The notes under the pieces were generated by a model. That model had not been told where the DNA came from. It was given only the letters and a program-made list of their open reading frames with translations, and made no database searches. A stretch of 32,652 nucleotides of DNA from Tissierellia bacterium. Its GTDB lineage: Bacteria > Bacillota > Clostridia > Tissierellales > Sedimentibacteraceae. Shown here piece after piece: positions 6,596 to 15,306 of the stretch; within the stretch, counting starts at the first letter, position 1; each line of letters begins with the position of its first letter. Position numbers and translations under genes: made by a program. Location: assembly GCA_012518555.1 (NCBI GenBank), contig JAAYRW010000033.1, positions 1 to 32,652 on the forward strand, in the 5' to 3' direction.

Positions 6596-6677
6596 AAAAA
6601 GGTAAAGCTACTGAAAAGTAGTGACACAAAACTATAGGGTCTAAAGATTTATTTCCATGGTTGCCAGTTGCCATTTT
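6596..6677 (+). promoter_or_regulatory. Cyclic-di-GMP-I (GEMM-I) riboswitch controlling flgB operon
   Basis: The layout matches the clostridial GEMM-I aptamer. GGTAA (6601-6605) pairs with TTGCC (6668-6672) to form P1, with flanking A/T pairs beyond a mismatch. The P2 hairpin is CTACT/AGTAG capped by a GAAA tetraloop (6613-6616). It is followed by GTGACACAAAAC, then a second arm with CTAAAG (6641-6646) and CCATGG (6655-6660) as tetraloop-receptor strands, closing with GGTTGCCAGTTGCC. In Clostridioides difficile a riboswitch of this class precedes flgB and turns the operon off when c-di-GMP is high. The same position here suggests the same logic, but the direction of control cannot be read from sequence alone. 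Confidence 0.9.
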
Positions 6678-6695
6678 ATGTAGTTAATATTCTAG

Positions 6696-6751
6696 GAGAG
6701 GAATGTATATTTATAGCCTGCATGATGACTATTAAACTATATATTCCTTTT
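6696..6751 (+). promoter_or_regulatory. Hairpin downstream of riboswitch, possible expression platform
   Basis: Positions 6696-6709 can pair with 6738-6751, 14 bp including G-U pairs, with the core AGGAATGTATA against TATATATTCCT. The T run (6748-6751) is short and partly inside the stem, so it is not a textbook terminator. It lies between the aptamer and the flgB ribosome binding site at the place where a switching element is expected. Confidence 0.45.
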
Positions 6752-6798
6752 GAATTATTATGAAGAATTTTGATTTTTTATTAATAGGGGGATAAAGG

Positions 6799-7188
6799 AT
6801 GAAAGTAAGTAATAATGTAAATTTACATTTATTAAACAAAAGTTTGGACGGTCTTTGGTTGAGACAACAAACTACAATGGAAAACATAGCCAACTATACT
6901 ACCCCAGGATATAAAAGCAAAGTAGTGGACTTTGAAAACATTTTAAAATCTAACATAAAAAATGCTAAGGGTAAAAGCACATCTGAAGTTAAAGAACAAA
7001 TTTTATCCGGTAATATAGTAGTTAAAGAAAATGACAATCAATCTATGCGTTTAGACGGCAATAATGTAGATTTGGAAAAGGAAAATTTACAGCTTGCCAA
7101 GACACAAATCCAATATATGTACACTATAAGTGAAATCAATTCTTATTTTTCAAAATTAAAATCGGTAATTTCCGAAGGAAAAAAATAA
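6799..7188 (+). CDS. flgB: Flagellar basal-body rod protein FlgB
   Basis: Proximal rod subunit, exported and assembled above the MS ring. At 129 residues it is normal for FlgB. The N-terminal axial motif reads TTMENIANYTTPGYKSKVVDFE (about residues 25-46), with the usual asparagine-rich turn. The C-terminal helix is NLQLAKTQIQYMYTISEINS. An AGGGGG site (6785-6791) precedes the ATG. It is the first gene of the long operon behind the riboswitch, and flgC follows 15 bases later. Confidence 0.95.
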   Translation: MKVSNNVNLHLLNKSLDGLWLRQQTTMENIANYTTPGYKSKVVDFENILKSNIKNAKGKSTSEVKEQILSGNIVVKENDNQSMRLDGNNVDLEKENLQLAKTQIQYMYTISEINSYFSKLKSVISEGKK

Positions 7189-7203
7189 TTTAAGGAGAAT
7201 GAT

Positions 7204-7635
7204 ATGTCTTTTTTGCAATCGATGAATATAAGTGGCTCTGGCCTTACAGCACAAAGGCTAAGGATGGATGTAATATCGGAGAATATAGCAAATATTGATA
7301 CTACACGAACGGAAGATGGAGGACCCTATAGAAGAAAAATGGTTGTCCTTGAAAGTGCTAATAGCTTTAGGGATATGGTGCTTAGAAACATAAATGACTA
7401 TGAAGCCGGAGGAGTAGAAGTTGCTGAAATAGTAGAAGATCTAAGCGAGTTTAAAAAAGTATACAATCCGGAACATCCTGATGCAGATGAAGATGGATAT
7501 GTAAATATGCCTAATGTTGATTCGCTAAAAGAAACTGTTGATATGATGGAAGCTTACAGAGCTTACCAGGCAAATATAACTGCACTTAATACTTTAAAAC
7601 AAATGGCGACTAAAGCATTAGAAATAGGGAGGTAA
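7204..7635 (+). CDS. flgC: Flagellar basal-body rod protein FlgC
   Basis: Second proximal rod protein. In its 143 residues the N-terminal motif GLTAQRLRMDVISENIANIDT is clear. The middle carries VYNPEHPDADEDGYVNMPNV (about residues 92-111), the FlgC-specific block. The C-terminal helix is MMEAYRAYQANITALNTLKQM. A TAAGGAG site lies 8 bases before the ATG. fliE follows after only 2 bases. Confidence 0.97.
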   Translation: MSFLQSMNISGSGLTAQRLRMDVISENIANIDTTRTEDGGPYRRKMVVLESANSFRDMVLRNINDYEAGGVEVAEIVEDLSEFKKVYNPEHPDADEDGYVNMPNVDSLKETVDMMEAYRAYQANITALNTLKQMATKALEIGR

Positions 7636-7637
7636 AA

Positions 7638-7931
7638 ATGTTTATTAAACCGATTCAGCCTATTAAAGGAATTGAAACTGCTGACACCACTGAAGTAAAC
7701 ACAGGGAAGGAAAACCTATTTAAAGATATATTTAGCAATGCTATCGATAACTATAAAAATGCAGAAGCAGAAGTAGATAAAGACATTTACAACTTGGCTA
7801 TAGGAGAAAGTGATGATTTGCATAATTTAATGATAAATATGGAAAAAGCACAAATTTCTTTAGATTTTCTTCTACAGTTAAGAAACAAGGCATTAGATGC
7901 TTATAATGAAATAATGCGTATGGGAGTTTAG
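7638..7931 (+). CDS. fliE: Hook-basal body complex protein FliE
   Basis: Adaptor between the FliF MS ring and the rod. The 97 residues match FliE size. Positions 27-97 hold the conserved helices: LFKDIFSNAIDNYKNAEAE, then DDLHNLMINMEKAQISLDFL and LRNKALDAYNEIMRMGV at the C-terminus. The ribosome binding site GGGAGG lies at the end of flgC. Confidence 0.95.
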   Translation: MFIKPIQPIKGIETADTTEVNTGKENLFKDIFSNAIDNYKNAEAEVDKDIYNLAIGESDDLHNLMINMEKAQISLDFLLQLRNKALDAYNEIMRMGV

Positions 7932-7956
7932 TAGATATACATATTAGGAGCTGCAA

Positions 7957-9522
7957 ATGGTAGAGCAATTTAAAAATATACAGAACAGTGTAATGGAATT
8001 TTGGGGAAAATTAAGCGACAAAAAAAGAAAACTATTGATAGGCGGACTTGCTGCTTTTTTAATAGCTGCTTTAATTATAGCCTTGTTACTTAATCGTAAG
8101 GACTATACTGTTCTATTCCGTAATATGGATGAAGCTGAAAGCGTTGAAGTTATGCAACAGCTCCAACAAAACAATGTTGATTATAAATATGAAGATGGAG
8201 GAACTATACTGATACCTAAGCAACAAGAAAGTATGTTAAGAATGCAATTAGCTCAGGCAGGACATCCTCGAACTGGAATAAATTATAGTCTTTTTACTGA
8301 AAACATTGATTTTATGACTACGGATTATGAAAAACGACAATATGAAATTTTCCAACTACAAGAAAGATTGCAAGGCTCCATAGAAACTATTGCAGGTGTA
8401 GAACAAGCAATAGTAACTATAAATGTACCGGAACAAAGGAGTTTTGCATGGGAAACAGATAAAAGAGAATCCTCCGCCTCGGTTAAGATTAATTTGAAAA
8501 ATGGATATACTTTAACTCCTTCGCAAGCTAACGGAATAATGCAGTTATTAGTAAAAAGCGTTGAAGGACTGAAGGAAGAGAATGTAGCCATAATTGATAC
8601 TGACGGAAACAGCTTAAAGCTAAGTAATGAAATGCAGCAAACAAGTACTATAAAACTAAAACTTGATATAGAAAAAGAATTTGAAAAAGAAACTGAAAGA
8701 GATGTAACAGAATTTCTATCTAAAATCTATGGCCCTGAAAACGTACAAGTTTCTGCAAAATGCACTATTAATTTTGATAAAAAAATAAGCGAAATACTTC
8801 AGTATCTTCCTGATGAGGAAACTAACTTAGGCGTACCCGGCAATACTCAAGACGAAAGAGAAATTACAGGACAGGGAGAAGTTACCGGCGGAGTTCCCGG
8901 AGCTGAATCTAATGCTGAACTACCTACATATCCGGGAGTAGTAGTAAATGGAGATAATATATACTTTAGAGATTCAAATACCATTAATTACTTAGTAAGC
9001 CAACTTAAAGAACAAGTTGAACACAATCCAGGAACTATAGAAAAACTTACTGTAGCCGCTGTAATTAACCAAGTAAATATGAGTGATGAAGAATTAGACA
9101 ATGTAAGAGAACTCATAGCTTATTCAGTAGGTATTGAAAGTGAAGATATAGCTTTAAGTAACATGGCATTTTACGATCCGGATTCACCTTCTGTTCCCGT
9201 TATTACACCGGAGCCTGGCGAGGAAGGTATTGAGTTAAGAGACATTCTGATTTTTGGTGGAGCTGCATTAGTATTAATTGCATTAATATCACTAATAATA
9301 GTTCTGTTACTTAATAGAAGAAAGAAGAAAAAGGAACTATTAGCTTCCCAAGTAACAATGGCTATACCTGAAGAAGAATTTTCTTGGTCAGATATACAAG
9401 AGGGAATAAAAGTACAAGAAACTCAAGAGCAAGCTATAATAAAACAGCTTAAAGAATTTACAACAGCTAATCCGGAAATTGCGGCACAGCTTATCAGAAC
9501 ATGGATAAAAGGAGATGATTAA
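7957..9522 (+). CDS. fliF: Flagellar MS-ring protein FliF
   Basis: Integral membrane ring on which the basal body is built. It has 521 residues. The first membrane helix (about residues 26-47, LLIGGLAAFLIAALIIALLL) is followed by the extracytoplasmic ring-building domains (NMDEAESVEVMQQLQQNNVDY; TTDYEKRQYEIFQLQERLQG). A second helix lies at about 430-455 (ILIFGGAALVLIALISLIIV). The cytoplasmic tail, which binds FliG, ends EIAAQLIRTWIKGDD. The stop directly abuts the fliG start. An AGGAGC site precedes the ATG. Confidence 0.97.
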   Translation: MVEQFKNIQNSVMEFWGKLSDKKRKLLIGGLAAFLIAALIIALLLNRKDYTVLFRNMDEAESVEVMQQLQQNNVDYKYEDGGTILIPKQQESMLRMQLAQAGHPRTGINYSLFTENIDFMTTDYEKRQYEIFQLQERLQGSIETIAGVEQAIVTINVPEQRSFAWETDKRESSASVKINLKNGYTLTPSQANGIMQLLVKSVEGLKEENVAIIDTDGNSLKLSNEMQQTSTIKLKLDIEKEFEKETERDVTEFLSKIYGPENVQVSAKCTINFDKKISEILQYLPDEETNLGVPGNTQDEREITGQGEVTGGVPGAESNAELPTYPGVVVNGDNIYFRDSNTINYLVSQLKEQVEHNPGTIEKLTVAAVINQVNMSDEELDNVRELIAYSVGIESEDIALSNMAFYDPDSPSVPVITPEPGEEGIELRDILIFGGAALVLIALISLIIVLLLNRRKKKKELLASQVTMAIPEEEFSWSDIQEGIKVQETQEQAIIKQLKEFTTANPEIAAQLIRTWIKGDD

Positions 9523-10527
9523 ATGTCAGGAAGATTAACGGGAAAACAGAAAGCCGCGGCTATAATTATCTCTTTAGGTGCTGAGGATGCAGCTAAAATT
9601 TACAAATACCTTAAAGAAGATGAAATAGAACAATTAACTTATGAAATTTCCCGATTACAACATTTAAGTCCCCAAACTATGGAGGAAACTCTAAAAGATT
9701 TTTATGAATTATGTCTAACCCAAAAAGTTATAACAGAAGGTGGACTTGAGTACGCAAGGAATGTATTAGAAAAGGCCTTCGGCTCACAGACAGCAGCCAG
9801 TCTTTTAGAAAGAGTAACCAAGACTTTGCGTTCAAAATCCTTTGATTTTGTAAGGAAGGCTGACTATAAAAATCTTCTGGCAATTATACAAAATGAACAT
9901 CCTCAAACTATAGCCTTAATACTATCCTATGCAAGGGCAGACCAAGCATCGACAGTTATAGCAGAATTACCAAAAGAAAAAAGAATAGACGTAGTTGAAA
10001 GAATTGCAAAAATGGACAGAACTTCACCGGAAGTTGTTAAATATGTGGAAAGAGAGTTAGAGAAAAAATTCCTTTCTATTGCATCTGTTGATTTTACAGA
10101 AATAGGTGGTATAAACTACGTTGCCGACATTATGAACAATATGGATAGATCTAATGAAAAATATATATTTGACGAGCTAAGTAAGACTGATGCCAAACTA
10201 TCTGATGAAATTAGAATGAGAATGTTCATATTTGAAGATATAGTTACATTAGATCCAATGAGTATTCAAAGATTCCTCAGAGAAGTTGATAGTAAAGACC
10301 TGGTATTGTCTATTAAAGGTTCAAATAAAGAAGTTGCTGATATTTTATTTAACAATATGTCCACCAAAATGGCAGAAACTATTAGATCTGAATTAGAATA
10401 CACTCACAATGTACGTTTAAGAGATGTGGAAGAGGCCCAACAAAGAATCGTATCTGTTATAAGGCGCCTCGAGGAAGAAGGAGAATTGGTAATAGCAAAA
10501 GGCGGAAAGGATGATATTATTGTCTAA
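9523..10527 (+). CDS. fliG: Flagellar motor switch protein FliG
   Basis: Rotor component that binds FliF and interacts with MotA to make torque. The 334-residue length is typical. The EHPQ motif of the middle domain is at residues 125-128, followed by TIALILSYARADQASTVIAEL. The C-terminal torque helix with alternating charges lies around residues 225-260 (LSDEIRMRMFIFEDIVTLD). An AAAGGAG site sits inside the end of fliF. The last codons overlap the fliH start. Confidence 0.97.
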   Translation: MSGRLTGKQKAAAIIISLGAEDAAKIYKYLKEDEIEQLTYEISRLQHLSPQTMEETLKDFYELCLTQKVITEGGLEYARNVLEKAFGSQTAASLLERVTKTLRSKSFDFVRKADYKNLLAIIQNEHPQTIALILSYARADQASTVIAELPKEKRIDVVERIAKMDRTSPEVVKYVERELEKKFLSIASVDFTEIGGINYVADIMNNMDRSNEKYIFDELSKTDAKLSDEIRMRMFIFEDIVTLDPMSIQRFLREVDSKDLVLSIKGSNKEVADILFNNMSTKMAETIRSELEYTHNVRLRDVEEAQQRIVSVIRRLEEEGELVIAKGGKDDIIV

Positions 10528-11281
10528 TATTATTAAGGGGGAATATGTAGTTTATAAGGAGGAACCCTACTACAAAGTTAAATCAGTTGAAGAGGAAGAA
10601 GTTACAAGCACTCCAAAAGAGGATTTATTCGAAATATATAATCAGCGAGAAATTATATTAAAAGAAGCTGAAGAAGAAGCTATGAAAATTATCAATAGTG
10701 CCAAAAGAAGAGCCCAGGCTGAAGTAGAACAATTCAAAAAAAGAGGCTATGAAGAGGGATATAATTCAGGTTTAGAAATAGGAAAAAGCAAAGGTTACAA
10801 AGAAGGATACCAAAAGGGACAAACAGAAATTTCAGAATTATTAGAAAATCAAAACAAAGAAAAAGTCAGAGAATTAGCGGCAATGATAGAAACAATCGAA
10901 AATGAAAAATTAGAAATAATTTCTAACTACGAAAATGAATTAATTGAACTCTCTGTAGAAATAGCAGAAAAAATAATAAAAAATGAAGTTGACACAAAAG
11001 ACCATATAGTATCATCAATAATCAGCAATGCTATTAAAGATTACCGCAATGTAGAATGGATCAAAATTTACCTTTCAACTAGTGATATTGCAACTATTGA
11101 AGGGGATAAAGATTTAGCAAATGAACTTAAAAAAATATCTAAAGATGTGAAAATAGAAGCATTAGAACAATTGGAAAAAGGCAGTGCGATTATTGAAACA
11201 GAAGACGGAATAGTTAATACAAGTATAGATACACGGTTAAAAAATCTTAAAGAAATGGTTTTGAATAAAAATGCAGGTTAA
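10520..11281 (+). CDS. fliH: Flagellar export ATPase regulator FliH
   Basis: Peripheral stalk-like partner of the FliI ATPase. I prefer the TTG at 10520, which yields MSNIIKGEYVVYKEEPYYK, the usual beginning of FliH, and lies 8 bases after AAAGGA. An ATG three codons upstream (10511) overlaps that site. A glutamate/lysine-rich coiled coil (about residues 45-80) precedes glycine-spaced repeats (GYEEGYNSGLEIGKSKGYKE, about 76-95) similar to the GxxxG segments known in FliH. A helical/strand C-terminal domain contains ELSVEIAEKIIKNEV. It overlaps fliG by 8 bases and fliI by 11. Confidence 0.9.
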   Translation: MSNIIKGEYVVYKEEPYYKVKSVEEEEVTSTPKEDLFEIYNQREIILKEAEEEAMKIINSAKRRAQAEVEQFKKRGYEEGYNSGLEIGKSKGYKEGYQKGQTEISELLENQNKEKVRELAAMIETIENEKLEIISNYENELIELSVEIAEKIIKNEVDTKDHIVSSIISNAIKDYRNVEWIKIYLSTSDIATIEGDKDLANELKKISKDVKIEALEQLEKGSAIIETEDGIVNTSIDTRLKNLKEMVLNKNAG

Positions 11282-12584
11282 GGATAAATTTAAGCGCATC
11301 CGACAGATGTTAAAACATGAAGATTTTTGTACATACATAGGAAAAGTAAAAAGAATATCCGGAATGATGGTAGAAGCAACAGGTAGCAAGTATAAAATCG
11401 GAGAGATTTGCCAAATAAATACAGATGTAGCCGGCAAAACAATTCCCGCAGAAGTGGTAGGTTTCAACGACGGGCAAGTACTCTTGATGCCCTATGAAGA
11501 TATTAAGGGTATAGGCTTAGGTAATACTGTAACTTCCACTAACAATAAACTTAAAATACCTGTTGGAGACTTCCTCATAGGAAGAATAGTAGATGCAACA
11601 GGTCAGCCTATAGATGATGGAGAAAAATTTACATCTAATGAATATTGCTACGTTGATAATGAATATATAAATCCTTTGTCAAGACCTAGAATAAATGAAA
11701 CATTAAGTTTCGGGGTAAAGGCTATCGATGGACTTTTAACTATTGGAAAAGGACAACGTATGGGAATTTTCGCAGGAAGTGGAGTAGGCAAAAGCACACT
11801 TTTAGGCATGGTTGCTAAAAATGTAAAAGCAGATATAAATGTTATTGCATTAGTAGGAGAGAGGGGAAGAGAAGTAAGAGAATTTATCGAAAAAGACTTA
11901 GGGGAAGAAGGGCTGAAAAGGTCTGTATTAGTAATTGCAACTTCAGACCAACCGGCAATGCTTAGAGTAAAATGCGCTTTAACTGCAACTACTATTGCCG
12001 AATATTTTAAAGACAAAGGAAAAGACGTACTTTTAATGATGGACTCTCTTACCAGATTTGCCATGGCTCAAAGAGAAATAGGCTTGGCAACGGGAGAACC
12101 TCCCGTATCCAGAGGATATACCCCCTCTATATATGCAGAACTGCCAAAACTATTAGAAAGAAGTGGAAATTTCGCCCAAGGCTCAATAACTGGTATTTAT
12201 ACCGTATTAGTTGAAGGAGATGATACTAATGAACCTATTTCAGATACGGTAAGAGGTATAGTAGATGGTCATATAGTATTAACCAGAAAATTAGCAAATT
12301 CAAATCATTATCCGGCTATAGACATTAATGGAAGTATATCGAGACTTATGACAGATATAGCAGGGGAAGAACATAATGAAAAGGCTAAAAAAATCAGAGA
12401 TATTTTAGCAGAATATTACGCAAACTATGATTTAATTTCTATAGGGGCTTACAAAAAGGGTACAAACCCAAAGTTAGATGAAGCAATAAAAAAGATAGAC
12501 AAAGTAAATTCCTTCTTGAAACAAGGAATTAATGAAAAATATACTTTTGACGAAATTATAGATTTAATGGATGAAATAATATAA
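11271..12584 (+). CDS. fliI: Flagellum-specific ATPase FliI
   Basis: Hexameric ATPase that powers or primes flagellar type III export. Walker A is AGSGVGKST at residues 168-176, and Walker B (VLLMMDSLTRFAMA) has its aspartate at about 258. GERGREVREF and YTPSIYAELPKLLERSG are standard F1-like blocks. The 437-residue length is normal. It begins inside fliH, so translation is probably coupled. Confidence 0.97.
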   Translation: MQVKDKFKRIRQMLKHEDFCTYIGKVKRISGMMVEATGSKYKIGEICQINTDVAGKTIPAEVVGFNDGQVLLMPYEDIKGIGLGNTVTSTNNKLKIPVGDFLIGRIVDATGQPIDDGEKFTSNEYCYVDNEYINPLSRPRINETLSFGVKAIDGLLTIGKGQRMGIFAGSGVGKSTLLGMVAKNVKADINVIALVGERGREVREFIEKDLGEEGLKRSVLVIATSDQPAMLRVKCALTATTIAEYFKDKGKDVLLMMDSLTRFAMAQREIGLATGEPPVSRGYTPSIYAELPKLLERSGNFAQGSITGIYTVLVEGDDTNEPISDTVRGIVDGHIVLTRKLANSNHYPAIDINGSISRLMTDIAGEEHNEKAKKIRDILAEYYANYDLISIGAYKKGTNPKLDEAIKKIDKVNSFLKQGINEKYTFDEIIDLMDEII

Positions 12585-12597
12585 AAACGAGGTAGAA

Positions 12598-13050
12598 ATG
12601 AAAAAATTTACTTTCTCATTGCAAAAAGTATTAGAGATAAAAGAACAACTTTTAGAAAATTTAAAAATTGAACTTAGTAATTTAAATCTTCAATTAAGAA
12701 ATATCGAATTGTCTATTAAAAATATAGAAGAAAAATACCAAGATATAGAAAATGAATACAGTGAAAAAACATCTAAGGCTATATCTGTTGGTCAAATGGC
12801 TTACTATAAAATATTAATGACCAGCACTTTAAAACAACTTGAAGAAAAGGAAGAAGAAAAAGAATTAACCCTAAAGAAAATAGCAGCAAAGAGACAAGAA
12901 ATAATCAATATGAATATCGAAATTTCAAGTTTAGACAAGCTAAAAGAAAAAGAGTTGGAAAAATACAAAAAAGAATATAACAGAAAGCAAGAATTATTTA
13001 TAGAAGAATTCGTTTCAAACAAAAGTATAGTAAATGAATATGCAATTTAA
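12598..13050 (+). CDS. fliJ: Flagellar export chaperone FliJ
   Basis: Coiled-coil stalk that sits in the FliI hexamer and contacts FlhA. It has 150 residues, nearly all charged helix, starting MKKFTFSLQKVLEIKEQLLE, which is the typical FliJ opening (F-x-L-q-x-V-L-x-i-K). It lies directly between fliI and fliK, as in most Firmicutes. An ACGAGGT site precedes the ATG. The family is weakly conserved in sequence, but start motif and context agree. Confidence 0.92.
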   Translation: MKKFTFSLQKVLEIKEQLLENLKIELSNLNLQLRNIELSIKNIEEKYQDIENEYSEKTSKAISVGQMAYYKILMTSTLKQLEEKEEEKELTLKKIAAKRQEIINMNIEISSLDKLKEKELEKYKKEYNRKQELFIEEFVSNKSIVNEYAI

Positions 13051-13079
13051 TAGGCAATAGATTGAAAGGAGGTGAAAAA

Positions 13080-14258
13080 TTGAAGATCCTACAAAATGTA
13101 GCCATAGGTCAAGACCTTCCCCCTATTGTCAGAAATATCAAGCTAGGCAATAACTTTGCAACTCTCTTGCAAAATGCGACAGAAAATCTTACTGGAAAAT
13201 TGTTAGAAGATAGTAGTTTGATAGCGGGTGATTTAACAGTAAGTAACTTACTAGCTACTGAAGATACTGAGGATATTGAAGATATTATAGAAGAAAGTTT
13301 TGAAGACATTGAGAACCCTCAAGAAAATTATGAAAATTTAAAAAATTTAGCAAATTTCTTTTATAGACCAACAAGTCTGCCAGTAGAAATAATTAATGAG
13401 GAAATAGCTTCAGAAGGGGTATCAATAAAGGGAAGGCCTGTAGAGGGTATAGTAGCAAAGGAATATGAAATGCTTTCAGAAGTTCCTACTGAAAATCTTC
13501 TTCCACAAGCAAAGCAAGAAACTCAATTATTAAAACAAAGGCTTTTTGCAGATCATAAAGCTATGGGAAAGCAAGTAGCTGTAAAAGAGGAAAAACAAGT
13601 TGCTTTTGAAAAACTAAGGACTTTAGAAAGCTTAAAAGCTCAAGTAGAGAAATTTCAAGTCGAAAAAACCCAAGTTGAAAAAGCTGAAGAAAAACCAGAA
13701 GTTGAAGTTGAAATAGGCACTCTGGCTAAACTGCCCTTTGGGGAAAATAGAATTACTATAAGTGATGAATCTAACAAAATTCAATCGCAAGTATTGACTC
13801 AAGTTAAAGACAAAATAGTTATTATGGTAGAGCAGTCAGAAGGTTCAGAAATCAAAACTGTCACTATGCAGCTACAGCCTGAAAGTTTAGGTAAAGTTAG
13901 TATTAAAATGGTTTTTGAAAACAACAAGTTATCAGTAGAAATTGAAGCACAAAAGGAAGAAAGTCAGAAAATAATATCTTCAAGTGTCGGTGAACTAAAA
14001 GAAATGCTAGGTAAAAGATCAGAAGAAGTAACAGTTTTAGTCAAGACTTATGGCCAAGAAGAAAGACAGGTGCAAAATAATTGGAACAGTCAACAAATTG
14101 CTGAAAATTTTTACCAGGGAGATAATTTAGACCATGGGAGAGGTCGACAGCAAAACAATTATTACAAGGGTCCAAAGGAAAAAAAAGAGACATTTTCTGA
14201 CCTTATAAACTTAAACAATAAGATAGAGGAGGGTAATTTTGAATATCAATCCTTATAA
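13080..14258 (+). CDS. fliK: Hook-length control protein FliK
   Basis: Secreted ruler that switches export specificity when the hook is finished. The conserved C-terminal domain is at about residues 255-350, with VTMQLQPESLGKVSIKMVFE and VEIEAQKEESQKI. The N-terminal two thirds are low complexity, including an acidic stretch (ATEDTEDIEDIIEESFEDIE) and a QVEKFQVEKTQVEKAEEK repeat. The start is the TTG at 13080, 5 bases after a perfect AAAGGAGGTGA. An in-frame TTG at 13062 lies before that site and has none of its own. The 3' end overlaps flgD by 20 bases. Confidence 0.9.
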   Translation: MKILQNVAIGQDLPPIVRNIKLGNNFATLLQNATENLTGKLLEDSSLIAGDLTVSNLLATEDTEDIEDIIEESFEDIENPQENYENLKNLANFFYRPTSLPVEIINEEIASEGVSIKGRPVEGIVAKEYEMLSEVPTENLLPQAKQETQLLKQRLFADHKAMGKQVAVKEEKQVAFEKLRTLESLKAQVEKFQVEKTQVEKAEEKPEVEVEIGTLAKLPFGENRITISDESNKIQSQVLTQVKDKIVIMVEQSEGSEIKTVTMQLQPESLGKVSIKMVFENNKLSVEIEAQKEESQKIISSSVGELKEMLGKRSEEVTVLVKTYGQEERQVQNNWNSQQIAENFYQGDNLDHGRGRQQNNYYKGPKEKKETFSDLINLNNKIEEGNFEYQSL

Positions 14259-14835
14259 CTCAGCTTTTAAAAGCCACAATGTAAACAATGACTTAAATGT
14301 TCAAAACAGCAACGAAGCTTTGAACATGCAGGACTTTTTAAACTTGCTGGTAGCCCAAATATCTAATCAAGATGTATTAAATCCTATGGACAATACAGAA
14401 TTTGTAGCACAAATGGCACAATTTTCAGCCTTACAAGCTATGACCGATTTAACAGAATTGGCAATGCAGGGACAAGCCACATCTCTCATAGGGAAAAATG
14501 TTGTAGTAGCCCATTACAACAATTCAGGCCAGCTAGAAGTTCAAGAAGGTCTTGTTGAAAGAGTTACTATCCACGGTGGAAAAACAAAGCTCTATGTAAA
14601 TGATATGGAATACGACTATTCTAATGTAATGGAAATAAAAGAAGCCCAAAAAGAGGAAGATCCTCTAGTGGAAATGCTAGGCACTATAGCAGATAAAATA
14701 GACAATATTGACAACAGTCTAGCAACAATCAGAGAAAATAATAAGGCTGATATTAGCAAGAACATGGGCGAAGACTTTTACCAAGACAATCCAGACATGG
14801 ATTTTGAAGGAGAAAGCCAGACAATTGAAGAATAA
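14239..14835 (+). CDS. flgD: Hook assembly (capping) protein FlgD
   Basis: Caps the growing hook. The FlgD N-terminal block is clear: ALNMQDFLNLLVAQISNQD, then PMDNTEFVAQMAQFSALQAM (about residues 28-70). A small strand-rich section (LIGKNVVVAHYNNSGQLEVQ) follows. The rest is a short acidic helical tail, so the immunoglobulin-like domains of enterobacterial FlgD are missing, as in other short Gram-positive FlgD proteins. It starts at TTG (14239) 8 bases after GAGGAGGG, inside the end of fliK. Confidence 0.93.
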   Translation: MNINPYNSAFKSHNVNNDLNVQNSNEALNMQDFLNLLVAQISNQDVLNPMDNTEFVAQMAQFSALQAMTDLTELAMQGQATSLIGKNVVVAHYNNSGQLEVQEGLVERVTIHGGKTKLYVNDMEYDYSNVMEIKEAQKEEDPLVEMLGTIADKIDNIDNSLATIRENNKADISKNMGEDFYQDNPDMDFEGESQTIEE

Positions 14836-14865
14836 GACTGCAAATAAAAGATAGGCAGGTGAGTC

Positions 14866-15231
14866 ATGACAGACCTAAATTTTATAAGAAAAATTAGCAA
14901 TTTAAACTCAGTCCAACCAAACTACAAGGTAAAAAAGGAAAACAACTTTAAAGAATTACTTAATGAGAAAATTGAAAATGAAGTAGTTTTTTCTAAACAT
15001 GCAAATGAAAGAATTGCCCAAAGAAATATCAATGTAAGCAGTCAGGTTACAGAAAAGCTCAAGGAAGCCAACCTGCAAGCAAAGGATAAGGGGCTAAAAA
15101 ACGTACTTGTAATGGTTGACAATTTAGCTTTTATAATTAACACTAAAAGCAACAAAGTTATAACAGCTGTAAATAATGAAGATTTAAAGGAAAATATTTT
15201 TACTAATATTGATGGAGCTGTAATAAAATAG
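14866..15231 (+). CDS. TIGR02530-type small flagellar operon protein
   Basis: 121-residue protein of the family annotated only as a flagellar operon protein (TIGR02530), regularly found between flgD and flgE in clostridia and relatives. The family signature is visible in residues 42-105: VVFSKHANERIAQRNINVSS, then LKEANLQAKDKGLKNVLVMV and FIINTKSNKVITAVN. No signal peptide or membrane segment is present. The biochemical role is not known to me, and position suggests hook assembly. The ribosome binding site is GGCAGGTG before the ATG. Confidence 0.88.
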   Translation: MTDLNFIRKISNLNSVQPNYKVKKENNFKELLNEKIENEVVFSKHANERIAQRNINVSSQVTEKLKEANLQAKDKGLKNVLVMVDNLAFIINTKSNKVITAVNNEDLKENIFTNIDGAVIK

Positions 15232-15306
15232 CCGGTCCTTTTAAGGAGGCTAAGGTTCCGACGATTGAAGAACTAAACAGCTTAAGAATAAAAGGAGAAA
15301 GATACT

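Larger units (their letters stand above)
6323..6798 (+). other. Non-coding regulatory gap upstream of flgB
   Basis: No credible gene is seen on either strand. The left part (6323-6480) is AT-rich with T-runs and I see no clear signal in it, apart from GTCGAAATTCAAT at 6435-6447. That sequence recurs with one inserted T at 6551-6564. To the right come an inverted repeat (6483-6522), overlapping promoters (6532-6570), a c-di-GMP-I riboswitch (about 6596-6677), a downstream hairpin (6696-6751) and the flgB ribosome binding site AGGGGG (6785-6791). Confidence 0.85.

Noticed and set aside
15243-15306. Possible small gene after AAGGAGG upstream of flgE
   Set aside because: The frame reading PTIEELNSLRIKGERYYD has no ATG, GTG or TTG at a usable distance and runs out of frame into flgE. 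The AAGGAGG may be a relic or part of a weak hairpin.
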